Of a stretch of DNA of 64,000 nucleotides, positions 1-12,229 are shown piece by piece. Position 1 is the stretch's first letter. Every line of letters starts with the position of its first letter. The stretch spans positions 847,501 to 911,500 of the forward strand of contig NC_079136.1 of assembly GCF_945859705.1 (NCBI RefSeq), given 5' to 3'. Below the pieces are notes generated by a model. It was not told where the DNA came from and made no database searches. It saw only the letters and a program-made list of their open reading frames with translations. The position numbers and the translations under genes were made by a program. Source of the stretch: Episyrphus balteatus (taxonomy: Eukaryota > Arthropoda > Insecta > Diptera > Syrphidae).

Positions 1-679
1 AATACGCACTTTTATTTTCTTATAAAGATGCATTTTTAGAATTTTGAAAATCGTTTGTATAAACCCGTAACCAAATTACTTGGAAACAATTACCAACAAT
101 GGAAGTAAAACCTAATTGTAATAAGAAAATAAAAAGACGAGAAATTTTATTTGGGAAAAAGCATACGAAGAAACCCAATTTATTTTATCACAAGAAAACC
201 TGGCCGATTCATGCCGTGTTCAATTCTAAACTGAGTACAGAACTCATTTCTACTAAATAAAGAACGGAGTTTCTTTTGTCTGCTCTTTAGTATAAAAAAT
301 AAGTATAAAGGTAGAAAGTAAAATGTAAAAACATAAGATTTGCTGGATTTCTGGTGCCGAATTAGAACTCAAACACTCGTGTTCGATACATAGTTAGAGC
401 TGTTTTTTTTTTTTTAACTATTTTTTAAAATGATGTTTTGAAAAAAAAAAGGTTTAAAATAATGTTGGTACCTATACCATTTAGTAGAAACTATTAATCA
501 CAAACGTAAACCATAATTTCAAAAAAAATAAATATCTCGCTTTCGAAAATTCGATTTTTCCAAAAAATTTCATTTATTTTATTTTTTTCAAAATTAAATT
601 TTTGATTTATATAAAAATTATAAAAGTGCTTTTGTTTAAAAAATAAAATAAAATAAATCGTATAGGAGAAAATCAGATT

Positions 680-1025
680 TAAAAAAAATGGTTCTATGGG
701 AAGTACCGTTAATAACGGTTTAAAAAAAATTCATAAAAAGAAAGATCTTGACTAAGAACTAATACTTGAATTTTTTTAACAAAATCGTAGGAGCCGTTTT
801 TGAGAAAATTAAACTTTTCCAAAATTGGTATATGACAGGTACCGTTAGGTATTCGTGTTCCAAAAAAATAATTCCGAAAACCCCTCTGTACTGGATCCAA
901 AAATTGCTACATACCAAATTTTGACGCAGATCGGCCCATCCTTTTAGGCTAAAGCTCCTGACAGACAGACGGACTTTCGAGACCCACTTTTTTCGCATTC
1001 TCTATCATCTTAATACCATGGAAAA
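680..1025. repeat. Old dispersed repeat ending in a CAGACAGACGGA motif
   Basis: The stretch ends in an ACAGACAGACGGAC motif (960-973) followed by a GACCCAC segment. In my recollection this pattern recurs at the ends of old dispersed repeats in many insect genomes. No terminal repeats or target duplication could be fixed, so the limits are approximate and the class is unknown. Short open frames on the minus strand here overlap in two frames and look like chance. Confidence 0.35.
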
Positions 1026-2480
1026 TTGTTATCTCAACTACGAATGCATAACTTGTTATATATAGTAGATTTTGTCAGGCTAGAGACTAGTCTTTCCGAA
1101 AGATTCTGAAAGGGAAGGGCTACTTTTAATTGTCTTCCTGATATCGGAGTTGCAAATGAGGGAAATTGTCTAGACTTCTCACTCTGTACGAGCTTTTTGC
1201 TGACTGTTCATGGTTCCCTTCATTAGCAGGTAACCACTTAAAGCCAATTTATGTATAACCTGTACATATCTACTCGATTTTCTCAAAGAAAGTTACCTAA
1301 CTAGAAAAACCTATTTCGGACAACAATACCTATGTGTTTCAAACACTATTTTGCTTGCCTTGACCTTTTCTACCTTACAACTAATGTGAATTTCATGGTA
1401 TCTTTGCCTCAATTTTGTTTGTATATCTTATAATTTTACTCGTAGAAAGCTAAGATTTTTCTAACATTGCGTTACAAACCCTATATTTATCCAAACTAAG
1501 CAAAAAAAACTTATACCAAATAAGGCTTAACCCCAAAAAAAAACTACTTCAACTACTACTGGCTTAGTTAGGTTAAACGAAAAACTCTTCAATATTTTGC
1601 AACAGCAATAAAAATTAACATGATGCCATTAGATTTTATCTTATCATTTTGCCATGACAATATAAAAAAGATATATTGCCATTTTACGATGAGTCTTCTA
1701 ATTTTTTTTTTTGTGGTTATAAGTCCGCAGAAGAGTAAATCCCAAACAGAAAATAATATACAAAAAAAAAAACACCCAATCATTGTCAAATAAATGAAGC
1801 AGATGAATCATCATTTTGGTGTTTTTTTTGAAACAAATTTCCCTTCACCAAATAAAAAAATAAGTAAATGGAAACACCTTATTCATTACAACTGGATGAT
1901 GACTCAATAGGACTTCAATGGATAATCCTTATAGGATTGGGTTCTTATACCTAAATAACTCTAGACACACACGTACAAAAATTTCCATTATAAACGGACA
2001 AAATAAATCTCAGAATTATCTTAAGAAAACTATTCTTCATATACCTACTCGTATACCTACAACAGTTCTTCTTCATCTGTTTATGTTATTTTTACTTCAT
2101 GTTAAGCATTTATTTCTCATTTTTACTTCTTTGGGTTAGAGGTAAAAGTAAACCTTATATCCTTGAAAAAAAAAGGAATGACAAATGAAAATAAATATTT
2201 TTGGCAATTTGTTTTCTTTCTGAGCCTGATTTAAGAGGTTTTGAATAAGAAAAAAATGTGAAACAACACGTGTATACTTAAATATACGTAAATAATGTAA
2301 TATTAGATAGTTATTCTGACATGACTACGGAATTTGTCAAGGTTGCCAGATAATGATATATTTTTATTCATATCAGATGAGTATAAATATTACAAGATCC
2401 CGCCATTCATGGTTAATTAAAAACAAATTTACAGATAACAAATTTCGAAAAATTGAGTTTTTTAAGTTAATTAAAATAAT
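1026..2480. other. AT-rich non-coding stretch, nothing recognised
   Basis: No gene, terminal repeat or RNA gene is seen. A more complex patch around 1080-1250 contains a weak acceptor-donor juxtaposition (TTAGCAG then GTAACC, near 1230). It lacks the strong donor found at the two good recursive sites and is not called. Confidence 0.5.
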
Positions 2481-2499
2481 AGCTATGCCGAAACATTGC

Positions 2500-2640
2500 A
2501 CTGGAAGGCAACCCTATTAAATTTTGCTGTTGATTTTAAATCAATTTTAACCAAATCTTTAAAACCAGCAACCTTTTAATTAACTCTTTTTCTCCTTTAT
2601 TTTCAGGTAAGCCACAAAACTTTATGAATTTCGTGAGTAT
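2500..2640 (+). other. Recursive splice site (ratchet point) 1 with 26-nt cryptic exon
   Basis: A pyrimidine-rich tract (2583-2603) leads to a 3' splice site whose AG ends at 2606. It is followed at once by the donor GTAAGCC starting at 2607. Such a fused acceptor and donor is a zero-length exon: splicing to it regenerates a 5' splice site that can be used again. Exactly 26 bases later (2633) is a second strong donor, GTGAGTAT, so 2607-2632 could be defined as a short exon. In Drosophila, ratchet points are known to be recognised through such short cryptic exons. The 26 bases have stops in two frames (TGA and TAA) and their length is not a multiple of three, so a coding microexon is unlikely. 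A TTTTAATTAA stretch upstream (2575-2584) could serve as branch region. The site implies a long intron transcribed on the + strand. A close relative lies at 32549. Confidence 0.7.
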
Positions 2641-2939
2641 ACTAAACAAGTTGATTTTTACTTATTTATCAGCAGAATAACTTTTAAAAATGAGTTTTTA
2701 GAGATGATTTTTGAAAAATTGTTTTATTTTCATACGTGTCTCATTTTTTAAGGATTACAGAAAAATGCTTTGTTGTTACTGTTAATAAGTACTTTGTAGG
2801 ATCTCTTTTGGCTTTATTACAACTGCATATGGTCGAGAGATCCCCAAAATATTACACCTTCAGTTTTGGTGGACATCTGTTAGATTTGTTCACAGTCCTG
2901 TCTTCCCTTTGATTCTCTTCGCTCAAGAATCCTCTTATT

Positions 2940-3386
2940 TCCAACATTTCCAACCACCAATGTAGGAAGTACCGTAATCTCAGTATGAAATTTCGAAATG
3001 GTTGATTTTAAAAAATTACTTTTCTTGTAGACGTTTTATAAATATGATTGACGAGAATAATTGCAGCTAAAATGTAAAGCTTTTCAATGATATAAAATTT
3101 TTGGTAGGTTACCACATAAAAAAGTGGATTTCAAGGTGATGGAAGAACAAAAAGTTAGATTTTGTTCGATCTTTTCACGAAAAATTTTTGTTTTTTATCA
3201 TTATATATAGATTTTTTTTAGAAGAAGTATAAAGCTTTTTTGGGTCATTTGCTGTAAAGAAACTTAAATATTTAATTAAAACATAAACTCTTATTCCCTA
3301 CTTTTTCCTCTGCGTAAACTGTCATAAAAGGTATCAATCAAAATTTTTGAAGGTTTCACTTCTACGAAGTGTGAATTGCACAAATG
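2940..3386 (+). repeat. Dispersed repeat family R1, copy A
   Basis: It shares a block near 2965 (GGAAGTACCGTAATCTCAG, then a segment resembling GAAATTTCGAAATGG) with copies around 12.2, 16.3 and 22.2 kb. Its right end carries GGTTTCACTTCTAC followed by GTGTGAATTGCAC (3352-3380), also present in copy B. That end motif is a near-palindrome. The class is unknown; diverged copies in both orientations suggest an old mobile element. Confidence 0.55.
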
Positions 3387-3389
3387 TTT

Positions 3390-5628
3390 TTATTTTGGAT
3401 TAGAAAACATTTCGTTTTCGTAATGTTTGTTGGACAACTGTCATTTTCCAGGGAAATTCAGCTGACCATTTTTGTAGGTTGATATCGAAGGAGCAAAGCG
3501 TGCGTAAGTTCTTATCATCTGCAGATGAATTTCATTTTTGAACGAATCCAACAAAAAAAAAAATTTTTATCAATTTTTTTTTTAACTTAACGACTAATTA
3601 CGGAAAGTGATTTTTGAGAAAAAAAAATTATATACAAATTTAAAAAATTAAGGACAAAATTCAACTTCCCATTGTACGAGTATTTAGTTGTGTAAGAGCA
3701 AAAAATTGAAAAGATTTTTCGATTTCGAGCAAATGTTAATACAAATTCAATGAAAACTCAGTTTTTCAAATCGTATTTCCGAACAAACTTCGATCAAAGC
3801 TATTGCAAAATATCGCAATTTTCAATGCTTTAATTTGCCTTTTGTGACAACGATACCTATCGTTAAACTTGAAAAACTTGAAATGAAATGAATCAAAAAT
3901 ATAGGGTCGAAAATATTCCTGAGATATTGCATAATCGTGCTTAGATTCTTCTGGTGTATCTACTCGTACCTTCTTATGTTTTTTTTTTATTTGTTTTTTT
4001 TTTTATTTGGCATGAAATGTGTCTTCAAAAAAATAAATCTCTAACCAATATTAAATCATTTCCTCATGCTCGTAGAAAATTCGATTTAAAAATATAATTT
4101 GAAAAAAAAAAAAAAATCAATTTCAAAGATTTCACAAAATATTTTATTTCCAAAACAAACACAACAAAAAAAGAACGATATTTGCCTGAGGTCATTTACT
4201 TTGAAATGTAATCTTTCTGTTAAATCCATAAACAAACATTCAATTCATTTTTTGTTTCCAGTCGAAATTTGAGAAGAAATCAGTTTATCTTTGCCATTTT
4301 TAGGTCTGGTAACCTTATACTCTCGTTCTTAACTATATACTAAGCTCTGTGTACATAGGTACATTTTTTTTTATATTCCTCTGAAGCCATATTTCTTGAA
4401 GACTACACTTGAAATTGTCTCCGTTTGGTTTCTGTTCTGAAGGACGACACGTACCGTAGTTTGTTTTTATTTTTTTCTTTCATTCTTTCGAGTGTGTATA
4501 AAGAGACAACCAAGAAAATGCGAAGCGAAAAAAAAAACTACACGCATAATATTCACCCAACACCACCCAAACATCAACTTGTGACCTTCTTCTTGTTTCA
4601 AAATAAAAAAGGAGCCTTACTCAAACGTCATGAACAGAGCAGAGCAAACACACACTTCTACATCCTACCTAACTAGGTCTAATTTATTTTTAATCCAGTT
4701 TGCCATCTTGAAATGTGATTTTATTGCTGTAGATGGCGCTGCTGTCTGCTTATAATTATGTGTGTATATGCCATTCGAGGATGTATATTCCCCATCGTCG
4801 TTCGTTGTCGTTGCCGTTGTCGTGGTTGTCGCTGTCTTTTTCGAGGACTTCAAAACATTACCTCATTAGGATGCTTGGCACGTTGATAATTCCTACCTCT
4901 ACACTCTTTTTACCTTATATCAGAAAAAAAAAAAGAAAAAAACTGAAACTTGTGCCATTCTTTCATGCCTTACCTACTAATTATCTGCTTGAAACTTTTG
5001 CAAAACTTTCCATTCGCAAGGCAAGTCTTCAAAAAATAAAAGAGAACGTTTTTGATAGCTTTCCCGCTAAGGGACTTAAAAACATGTGTTCCATTTACTA
5101 TAACTTTTTCGTGTGTTCTGACCTTAGAGTTATTTTTTTTTCAGATTTTTTTCTTCTTCTTTTGTTAAATAAACATAATGTACTAGGAATTGTTAAATTC
5201 CCATTTCTATTATCTATGTGAAGGTAAAGGTACCTACGTTTTTATCTATATTTGATGTGATTAGGTTAATGGATGTGAAAATTTAATGAGATAGAAAAGG
5301 GAAAAGGTGGGTGGTTGCTTTTGGTTGGTCTGTTCTATATGTCTTCTTTTGTGTGACTTGGTAAATTAAATGAAAGAAAATCTTAAATAAACTTCTTTTC
5401 CAATTCCAAAAGTGGTGACAGCCACTCGATGGTACACCGGGGTACTAATTTATATAAATATATGCACACCTGTGCACAGTGCTGTGAAGAAATAATTTTT
5501 AAAATGCAGTATCAAGGTTTTTAACACGGTTTATCCCGGGCGCCACTTAACAATTTCAGAGTTTTGTTGATATTATCCATTCTCTTCTGAGTAAACATGT
5601 AAGTTGAAGTCTTAAAAAAGTTTCACTA
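3390..5628. other. Non-coding stretch with a GTT/GTC triplet region
   Basis: No supported gene. Positions 4796-4843 are an imperfect GTC/GTT/GCC trinucleotide run, which creates Thr/Ala-rich or Leu/Ser-rich chance frames on the two strands. About 4400-5000 is less repetitive and more complex than its surroundings. Overlapping 83-codon and 162-codon frames here use poly-A/T runs and show no domain, so they are not called as genes. Confidence 0.45.
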
Positions 5629-5630
5629 TT

Positions 5631-6645
5631 ACACTGGTCAACAAAATTGAACTTTTTTTTTGCCACAAGAACCAAGATATACTTTTCTATAGGTTTTTGA
5701 TATGCTAAACTCGAATCTGAAGTCAAACAAATTTGATTTGCCGCCGTTTTTGAGATATTACCGTTATAAAATGCAAAAAAACGTCATTTTGGATGTTTTC
5801 TAGCTTCTGTTTTTATGTGGGGTTTCAAATTCATTAATAAATTCATTCATTATAAACAAATTTGTACCGGTGATTATAAGAACAGATATTCTTCTTTCAG
5901 AAACTGTTTAAATTTTCCCGATATCTCTTTTATTGCTCCTAGATATCTTAAGTTTCAGTTAGTAAGCCAAAGAGAAACTAAGTTTAATCTAAATTTTAAG
6001 TCCCTGGTCATAAAATTTTTGCCACAAGAACCAAAACATACTTTTCTAGAGGTTTTTGGGTCGCTTAACTCGAATCCGCAATCAAAAAAATTCTGTTAGC
6101 TTCCGTTCTTGAAATATAACCGTTATAAAAAAAAACTTTTTTTTTTGCATTTTATAACGGTAATATTTCAAGAACGGAGGCCAATAGAATTTTTCTGATT
6201 GCGGATTCGAGTTTAGCAACCCAAAAACCTTTAGAAAAGTATATTTTGGTTCTTGTGGCAAAAAAAGTTTAATTTGTTTGGCTAGTGCTATTTCTGAGTC
6301 AAAGACCACTCCTTAAATTTTAAATATCTCGGGCAGTAAAAAAGATATCGATATATTTAAATATCTCGGGCAGTAAAAAAGATATCGGAAAGATTTAAAC
6401 ATTTTTTGAAAGAATAAAACCAGTTCTTATAGGTACCGTTACAAATTTTTTCATAATGAATTACCCCACATAAAAACATAACCTCGAAAACAGCCAAAAT
6501 AACGTTTTTCGACATTTTCTAACGGTAATATTTCAAAAACGGAGGCCAATAAACATTCTCTGACTTCAGATTCGAGTTCAGCATATCAAAAACCTATAGA
6601 AAAGTATATTTTTGTTCTTGTGGCAAAAACCTTGTTGACCAGTGT
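5631..6645. mobile_element. Compound foldback element (palindrome within a palindrome)
   Basis: The ends are a perfect 14-bp inverted repeat: ACACTGGTCAACAA (5631-5644) and its complement (6632-6645). They are flanked by TTA on both sides if the terminal A is counted in the target (5629-5631 and 6645-6647). Outer arms of about 300 bp are inverted copies of each other. Between them lies a second palindrome, about 6018-6265, whose arms carry the same GCCACAAGAACC and TTATAACGGT blocks. A 37-bp direct duplication containing ATCTCGGGCAGT lies at about 6321-6387. No transposase is visible, so the element is non-autonomous. Frames on opposite strands give near-identical peptides only because of the palindrome. 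A decayed relative lies at 62.75-63.34 kb. Confidence 0.75.
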
Positions 6646-6649
6646 TATC

Positions 6650-8140
6650 AGACTTATAGGTAAGACATGAGTATAAATTGGTTTAATGGAATGCGATGGA
6701 CAAAGTTACCAATTTTAAAATCATAAGAAAAGTAAAAAGAATCCCAATACAAGCCAACATTGGTTTTGGAGACCTTACTCCAAATCCTAATATTGGAAGT
6801 TTATGCCTAGAAACGGAAGTTTTGTTATTAATTTTATGCCTAGTAAATCGATTTAATAAAACATACTTATAGACTAAACCCTTCCCAAGCAACGTCAATT
6901 TTTTTTCGTCATTTTGAATATCGTTCAATGTTGATCGGAAACTGAAAAAAATCCTTATGATCCTGCTTATGATAGCTGCTTTTAATCACTCTGCTCTTTT
7001 ACTGAGCAGAGAACAGTTGCGATCGTTCTTCAATATAGCTGCTCACTGCTCAGTACTCAACATTACAAAAATACAATAGCAAAATTAGAACAGCAAACGC
7101 ATGGTATATCGATAATTTCCTTAAAGAAAGTGAACAAGTGAACATGGCAAACGCAATCCAGTGTCGGTTATTCATTCTTCCAATCTTTAGTATTATCTTT
7201 ATTTATTTGTGCTGCATTTGCAAAAAACATTAAACAACTTCGAAGAACCTAAAAATCATAGACAAATTGTTCAATGACTTTGCTCTGTTTTTTTTTTTTT
7301 CCTACATAATAACGAACATGAAGTGATCAAATGAACAGGGCGAACATTACAAAGTTCTTGCTGTTTGTTTAAGCACAAATGCTCTCTGCTCTTTTTAACT
7401 TCAAGATTTTTTTTCACAAAATGTTCTCTGCTCTTTGAACATTATCTGCTATTATGTGAGCATTCTGTTTCTGTTCTTCATATTATATGATTAATAATGA
7501 AAGGAGCAGAGTTGTGGTATGTGGAGAAAAGTACAAGAAAAGTGAGTGAATGGTAATGATGTGATTGATGGTTGTACTGTACACTGTTGTATAATGTGCA
7601 TGAGTGATAGTGAATCGGAAAAATCCAGACACATTCTCTTTGATTGTTTTGAGGTCAATGCGATGAATTAGCATTATCGTCGTATTTTTTCTCTTTCTGT
7701 TTTGTATTTTATTAATTAATCTATTTTATTAATTGCTCGAAAAACCATAAAAGACATTTGGTTGCATTTTGGTTAAAAACCTTATCATATTTCAAATCAG
7801 GAAGAAAATCTGCTATTTAAAGAGTTATTAAATAGCAGCTATTAATAGCTTATTATTTAGCAACAGTTATCTGTGTAATATTGGCCCCCTAGCTAGCTGT
7901 CTCCAGTTGCACACATATAAAGTCAGTTAACGATGTTTTCTTCCTGACCGTGCCACCTAAGATGAGGTCTTTGGTCTTCCATTCCACGTTGCTCTATAAT
8001 GCAGGAACGAGCATTAAGGTCCAAGGTCTAGTACAGGGTTTCCTTGTGTCTTTTAAAAGGGGCGTTACTGCTTACTAGAACTTTTTTTTAACTTCCAGCC
8101 AAAATAGAGACTAGTATCGGTAGCAATGTATGTAGGGTTG
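6650..8140. other. Non-coding stretch with repeated CTCTGCTCTTT motif
   Basis: No gene supported. The 11-mer CTCTGCTCTTT recurs at 6989, 7384 and 7426, with shorter relatives between, which suggests remains of an unrecognised repeat. The segment 7880-8060 is less AT-rich than its surroundings and could not be assigned. Confidence 0.4.
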
Positions 8141-8440
8141 TTAAGAGGCGCGGAGGTTCCGTTTAGCCCTTGTTTTAAGTAGGTAAGCCTTCGAATCAGA
8201 CGTTAAATGACCTGGAAGTTGAGAGGATAAAAAAGAAAATGCAGTGCTTTTTTCGGAATCCAAACTCATATCAGTGATTATTTTGTTCTCTTCCAAACAA
8301 GGTTGCAATTGTTCTTCTTCGGATAAATCTTCTCCTGAAAGATTGTTAAGAATATCAGCAGTTGTTGATATTGTTGCTGAGGCGTATCGCTTGTCCCTTA
8401 TTATAATAGAACGGATTAATTGTTGCTGCTTGAAGTTCAT
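8141..8440 (-). CDS. Hypothetical 99-aa reading frame, possibly an exon or TE remnant
   Basis: This minus-strand frame runs from an ATG at 8440-8438 to a TAA at 8141-8143. Unlike most short frames here, it is not built from A/T runs. It has mixed composition with an acidic, Ser/Leu-rich middle (around GEDLSEEEQLQP) and a basic C-terminus (KTRAKRNLRAS). There is no signal peptide, membrane segment or recognised domain. No promoter, polyadenylation signal or partner exon was identified. It could be a fragment of a transposon protein, an exon of a nested gene, or chance. The strand is opposite to that implied by the recursive splice sites. Confidence 0.2.
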   Translation of the reverse strand: MNFKQQQLIRSIIIRDKRYASATISTTADILNNLSGEDLSEEEQLQPCLEENKIITDMSLDSEKSTAFSFLSSQLPGHLTSDSKAYLLKTRAKRNLRAS

Positions 8441-8449
8441 AGCCAATTG

Positions 8450-9887
8450 ATAGAGTCTGGTTCTGGTATTTAGATATCGTAGATTTATATTTTTCCTACC
8501 ACTAACGATAAAATATTGAATTATTGATGTAGACGTTTGTTTTCATTTACTTCCTTAGAAATTGTGGTATAAGTAAAATGGCGCGACCACTTTTTTGTAT
8601 TCTATGTCATCGCTACTGAAAATCCTATCAAATTCTCATTTTCTCAAGTTAATGCACAACTTTTCCTATAGAAGTTATCCCAGCTGTACCTATATCACAA
8701 GTTAAACATCTTGAATTTTCTTTGCGATTTTGTCTATCAGTACTGTGTGCTGCAAAAGTATAAATCTTGTCATGAATATTCGTTTTCACATTTTAATGAA
8801 AAAAAAAAAAACCTTGAGGTTGCTTGATGCGCAAGGAACAAAAAAAAAAATAAGAAGAAAAACCTTTTAATTTGTCAATTTCATTCAAAAATAATAAAAA
8901 AAGGAGACAAAAAAAAAACTCATCCTTTTGCCAAAAGAGCCTCAAGTCATTATTATACGAAAGCAGACGATGCGATGTGTCATTGTTAAGACTGTCAGAG
9001 AGTGCAGAGTGCGTGATTATTGCTCCTTCTCACAAGATACGGAAAATTAATGACAAGTGAAAATACACTAAAAAGACATATACATACAAATTTATCCATA
9101 CAGTACACGGTTATATGTATGTAGAGTACCTAGATATACTGTATCTGATGGTTATCTCTATGTGAATTGAGGAGTATTAAGCTACCTTGAGTTATTCTGT
9201 GGAAAGAATATATCTCATGCACTTTTTTTTTTTTATTTATTTTGTCTTTCTTTTGTATTTTTCCTTTCTTTTTTTAAATTAATTTTGATTAAATGTGGTA
9301 AAAGAGGAGGACTTGTTTTTTTTTAATAACTTTAATGGAAAGACTTGTGCAAAATTTTAAACAAGACCTTATAGAATTTTTTCTGTTTGTGATAAAATAA
9401 AGCTTTGTTAAATCATTTCGTTGACTATTTCATCGTTCATATGAAGACTTTGATGGTTGTACAAAGTTCTAAAAGAAGCATACTAAAATTCTTGAAAATT
9501 ATTGTATTGAAAAAGAAGTCAAACAGAAACTATTGAACAAAGAAGTTGTATTTGTTCAAGTTAAAACAAAAACTAGTTTTTTTGAGAATTGTTCTAAAAA
9601 TGTGAGGAAAATATTTCGAAAAAGTTTTTCTTTTTCTGTATAATCTACATTATGTTATTTAGGTTATTACTTTCTGTCAAATATAATATTCTTGAAAAAT
9701 TGTTTTGAAATAACTTTTTTTCGTTGTTCTGTCCTCTAAGTATTACTTTTAAAATTGTTTAATATGAATTAGATATTTTTCATAAAATAGTTCTTTAGAA
9801 TTGAAAACAAAAAGGTCCAATAAATTAGAAAGTTTAAAAAACAAGTTTCCATTACTTTAGTATTCTTTTTGTTTGCAATAATACCTA
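8450..9887. other. AT-rich non-coding stretch, nothing recognised
   Basis: Long A/T runs and short chance frames only. No terminal repeats or RNA genes were seen. Confidence 0.5.
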
Positions 9888-9889
9888 TA

Positions 9890-11053
9890 CACTCTACAAA
9901 ATTTTTGCTGAAAATTACTACAATATTATTGTACGCAATTGGTCCGTTACAATATTGTAGTAATTTTCAACACGAATTTTCGGTGTTTTTTATTCGTTTT
10001 ATTGGTCAAAATAAGCAGTTTTCAACACACTAAAAAGTAAGCAATTTCTTAGATCGTATATCGCAAATCCCAGATCGTATTTTTTTTAAGCAATATTTGC
10101 TGAATAGTAAACAATATTTATATAAAATTTAGTCCGGATTTGTTGAAAAATCAACAAATAATGTTCAATTTTCTTACAAAAATAAGAAAATGTCGAAATA
10201 TATTTGCATAGGTACTTGTTGAATTTTAATTGAAGTTTGCTGAAAACTAATCACAAGTAATGATGAGAATTCAACAAGAAATGTTGAATAAAAATCGTTA
10301 CCCGTAGGAGAGTGAGATGACAATTTGCCTCCTCGCTTTTTTTTTAACAAAATATTAAGATGTTATAAAAAAAAGAAAATTGTATTCAACAAAAAATGTT
10401 GAATTATACAAAATACGATGTATTTATATTTATTTGTGATATAAATATTATATCATATTTTTAATAATAAAATTATCGAGATGTTTTTGAAATATTTTTT
10501 TTTTCCCTCAAAATAGTATATAATATTCTATTGAGTATTCAATATGTTTACCGGATTTTGAAACCGATCAAATTAAATAAAACAAAAAATGTTGAAAGAG
10601 AGAAAAACGATATCCGAAAAAATACGATCTAAGATGTTGAATTTTTGTATTCCCTTCTTTTTTTCAGAAATTTGTTTAGTATTAAACAAACGTATACGAT
10701 ATTTAAGTAAGAATTTTTTATTTTCAGAAAAAAACTGTTGAATTAGAAAAAAAATGATTTCTCGAAAAAAAAAATACGGTGTTGAAAATTTATAACCGTT
10801 CTTAATTTAAAGCAATATATTGCTTTCCCAACAAATTGATAAAAATTTACAAAAACGATGCTTTATTTTCATCAAAAAGTATTTCAATATTTTAAAAATT
10901 AAACAAAAATTCAACATTTGGTTAATTTTCAACAAAAAAAAATTGTTTATTTTCCAGCAAATGTTGAAAATTACTACAATTTCATTTCGTTACTACAATA
11001 AATAAAAGCAAAATTTAATCGGTGTTGAAAAACTTTAAACACTTATTGTAGTG
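9890..11053. mobile_element. TA-flanked non-autonomous element rich in TGTTGAA motifs
   Basis: The left end CACTCTACAA (9890) and right end TTATTGTAGTG (to 11053) are imperfect inverted repeats, each flanked by TA (9888-9889 and 11054-11055). This fits a Tc1/mariner-type insertion. The interior holds many copies of CAACA(n)TGTTGAA half-palindromes and of ATTACTACAAT in both orientations, the latter at the left end (around 9916 and inverted near 9955) and near the right end (around 10970). No transposase frame is present. The boundaries are less certain than for the other elements because the terminal repeats are short. Confidence 0.5.
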
Positions 11054-11055
11054 TA

Positions 11056-12225
11056 GGAACATTATGTGCAGATATTTGTAAATATAATAATAAATATGAA
11101 TTAACTTTAAATCCATATTTAATAAATCGAGATTTGCGTTAAAACCAAATTATTTCGATTTGTTTCATAAATATATAATATATATGAGGCAATCCCACAT
11201 GGTCAATATAAACACTGCTGAAAACTTTACAAATCCGTCATTCGTCCAGAAATTCATTATTTTTTATCATAATTTCCACATAGATTCATATAGAATTTTG
11301 AGGTTGTATACAAAATATTGAAAGCAAATGAATAAGGTAGAAGTTACGCTACATTCAATTCATTAGTTCAGCTTGAGAGATATTTAAATCTTTCTCAGCA
11401 AATGTAGAATGCCTCTTATCAATGAGTGTTCAAATATAGATTAATGCTTCACTAGCTTTTTATTCTACAAATAAATCTATTATGATGTATTAATTTTCCC
11501 AAAAAAAAAAAAACACATCAATTTAATTCTCTTGAAGGTGAAATGAAAGACAAATTTATTGTTAGTGTATAAGTTAGATAAGTATTTGTGGTATATATGG
11601 TTTATATATAAACATATTTTATGTGTACATTTATGTTTGTTATCTTCTGTATTCTTGTTATATTAGAAACCTCTGTGGTATTAAGTACATATACCGCAAA
11701 GTTTGAGATAATTTACACTATAAGTATAGGTATTGTTTGACATTTTCACATGTCTAATATACAGATTTATTATTAAGTTGAGTTGTATAGAAAATTGATG
11801 GGAGCTTCATAATAAATCAAATTTTCTGAGACATAACCTTGGTAACAGTCAATTAGTCGCATGATATTAATTGAAATTGTTTTAATTTGTATGTATTAAG
11901 ACAAAACAAGTGCCTTTACTTCTATTTTGATTTTAAGACATTTGCTAAGTAACACCGAGTGCTTAAAAACAGCACATAGCATATTTCAAATTGAAGAAAT
12001 ATGCCTTAGTCTTAGTAATGCCAAAAGCTTAAAAACTTATCAAACCATTAATGTCTTCTTTCATATTAAAAAAAAAGAAGATCAGTAGTCTTCTTGTATT
12101 TCGTTTATTATAGTAAATTTAATATCATATAAAAGGTTATTTATTTAAGTTTTAAAGAGCTAGAATTTTTTTAACCCAATCACTTTTCATGAAAAAAAAG
12201 CAAAAAAATAAACTTTTTCTCTTCT
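11056..12225. other. AT-rich non-coding stretch, nothing recognised
   Basis: No gene, RNA or bounded repeat is visible. Confidence 0.5.
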
Positions 12226-12229
12226 AACA

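Noticed and set aside
4733..5221. 162-codon + strand open frame
   Set aside because: It spans a triplet repeat and several poly-A/T runs, shows no domain, and has no convincing start context. AT-rich DNA gives such frames by chance.
6645..6665. ATAG then GTAAGAC
   Set aside because: Good donor but no pyrimidine tract or proper acceptor upstream; it lies at the edge of a transposon.
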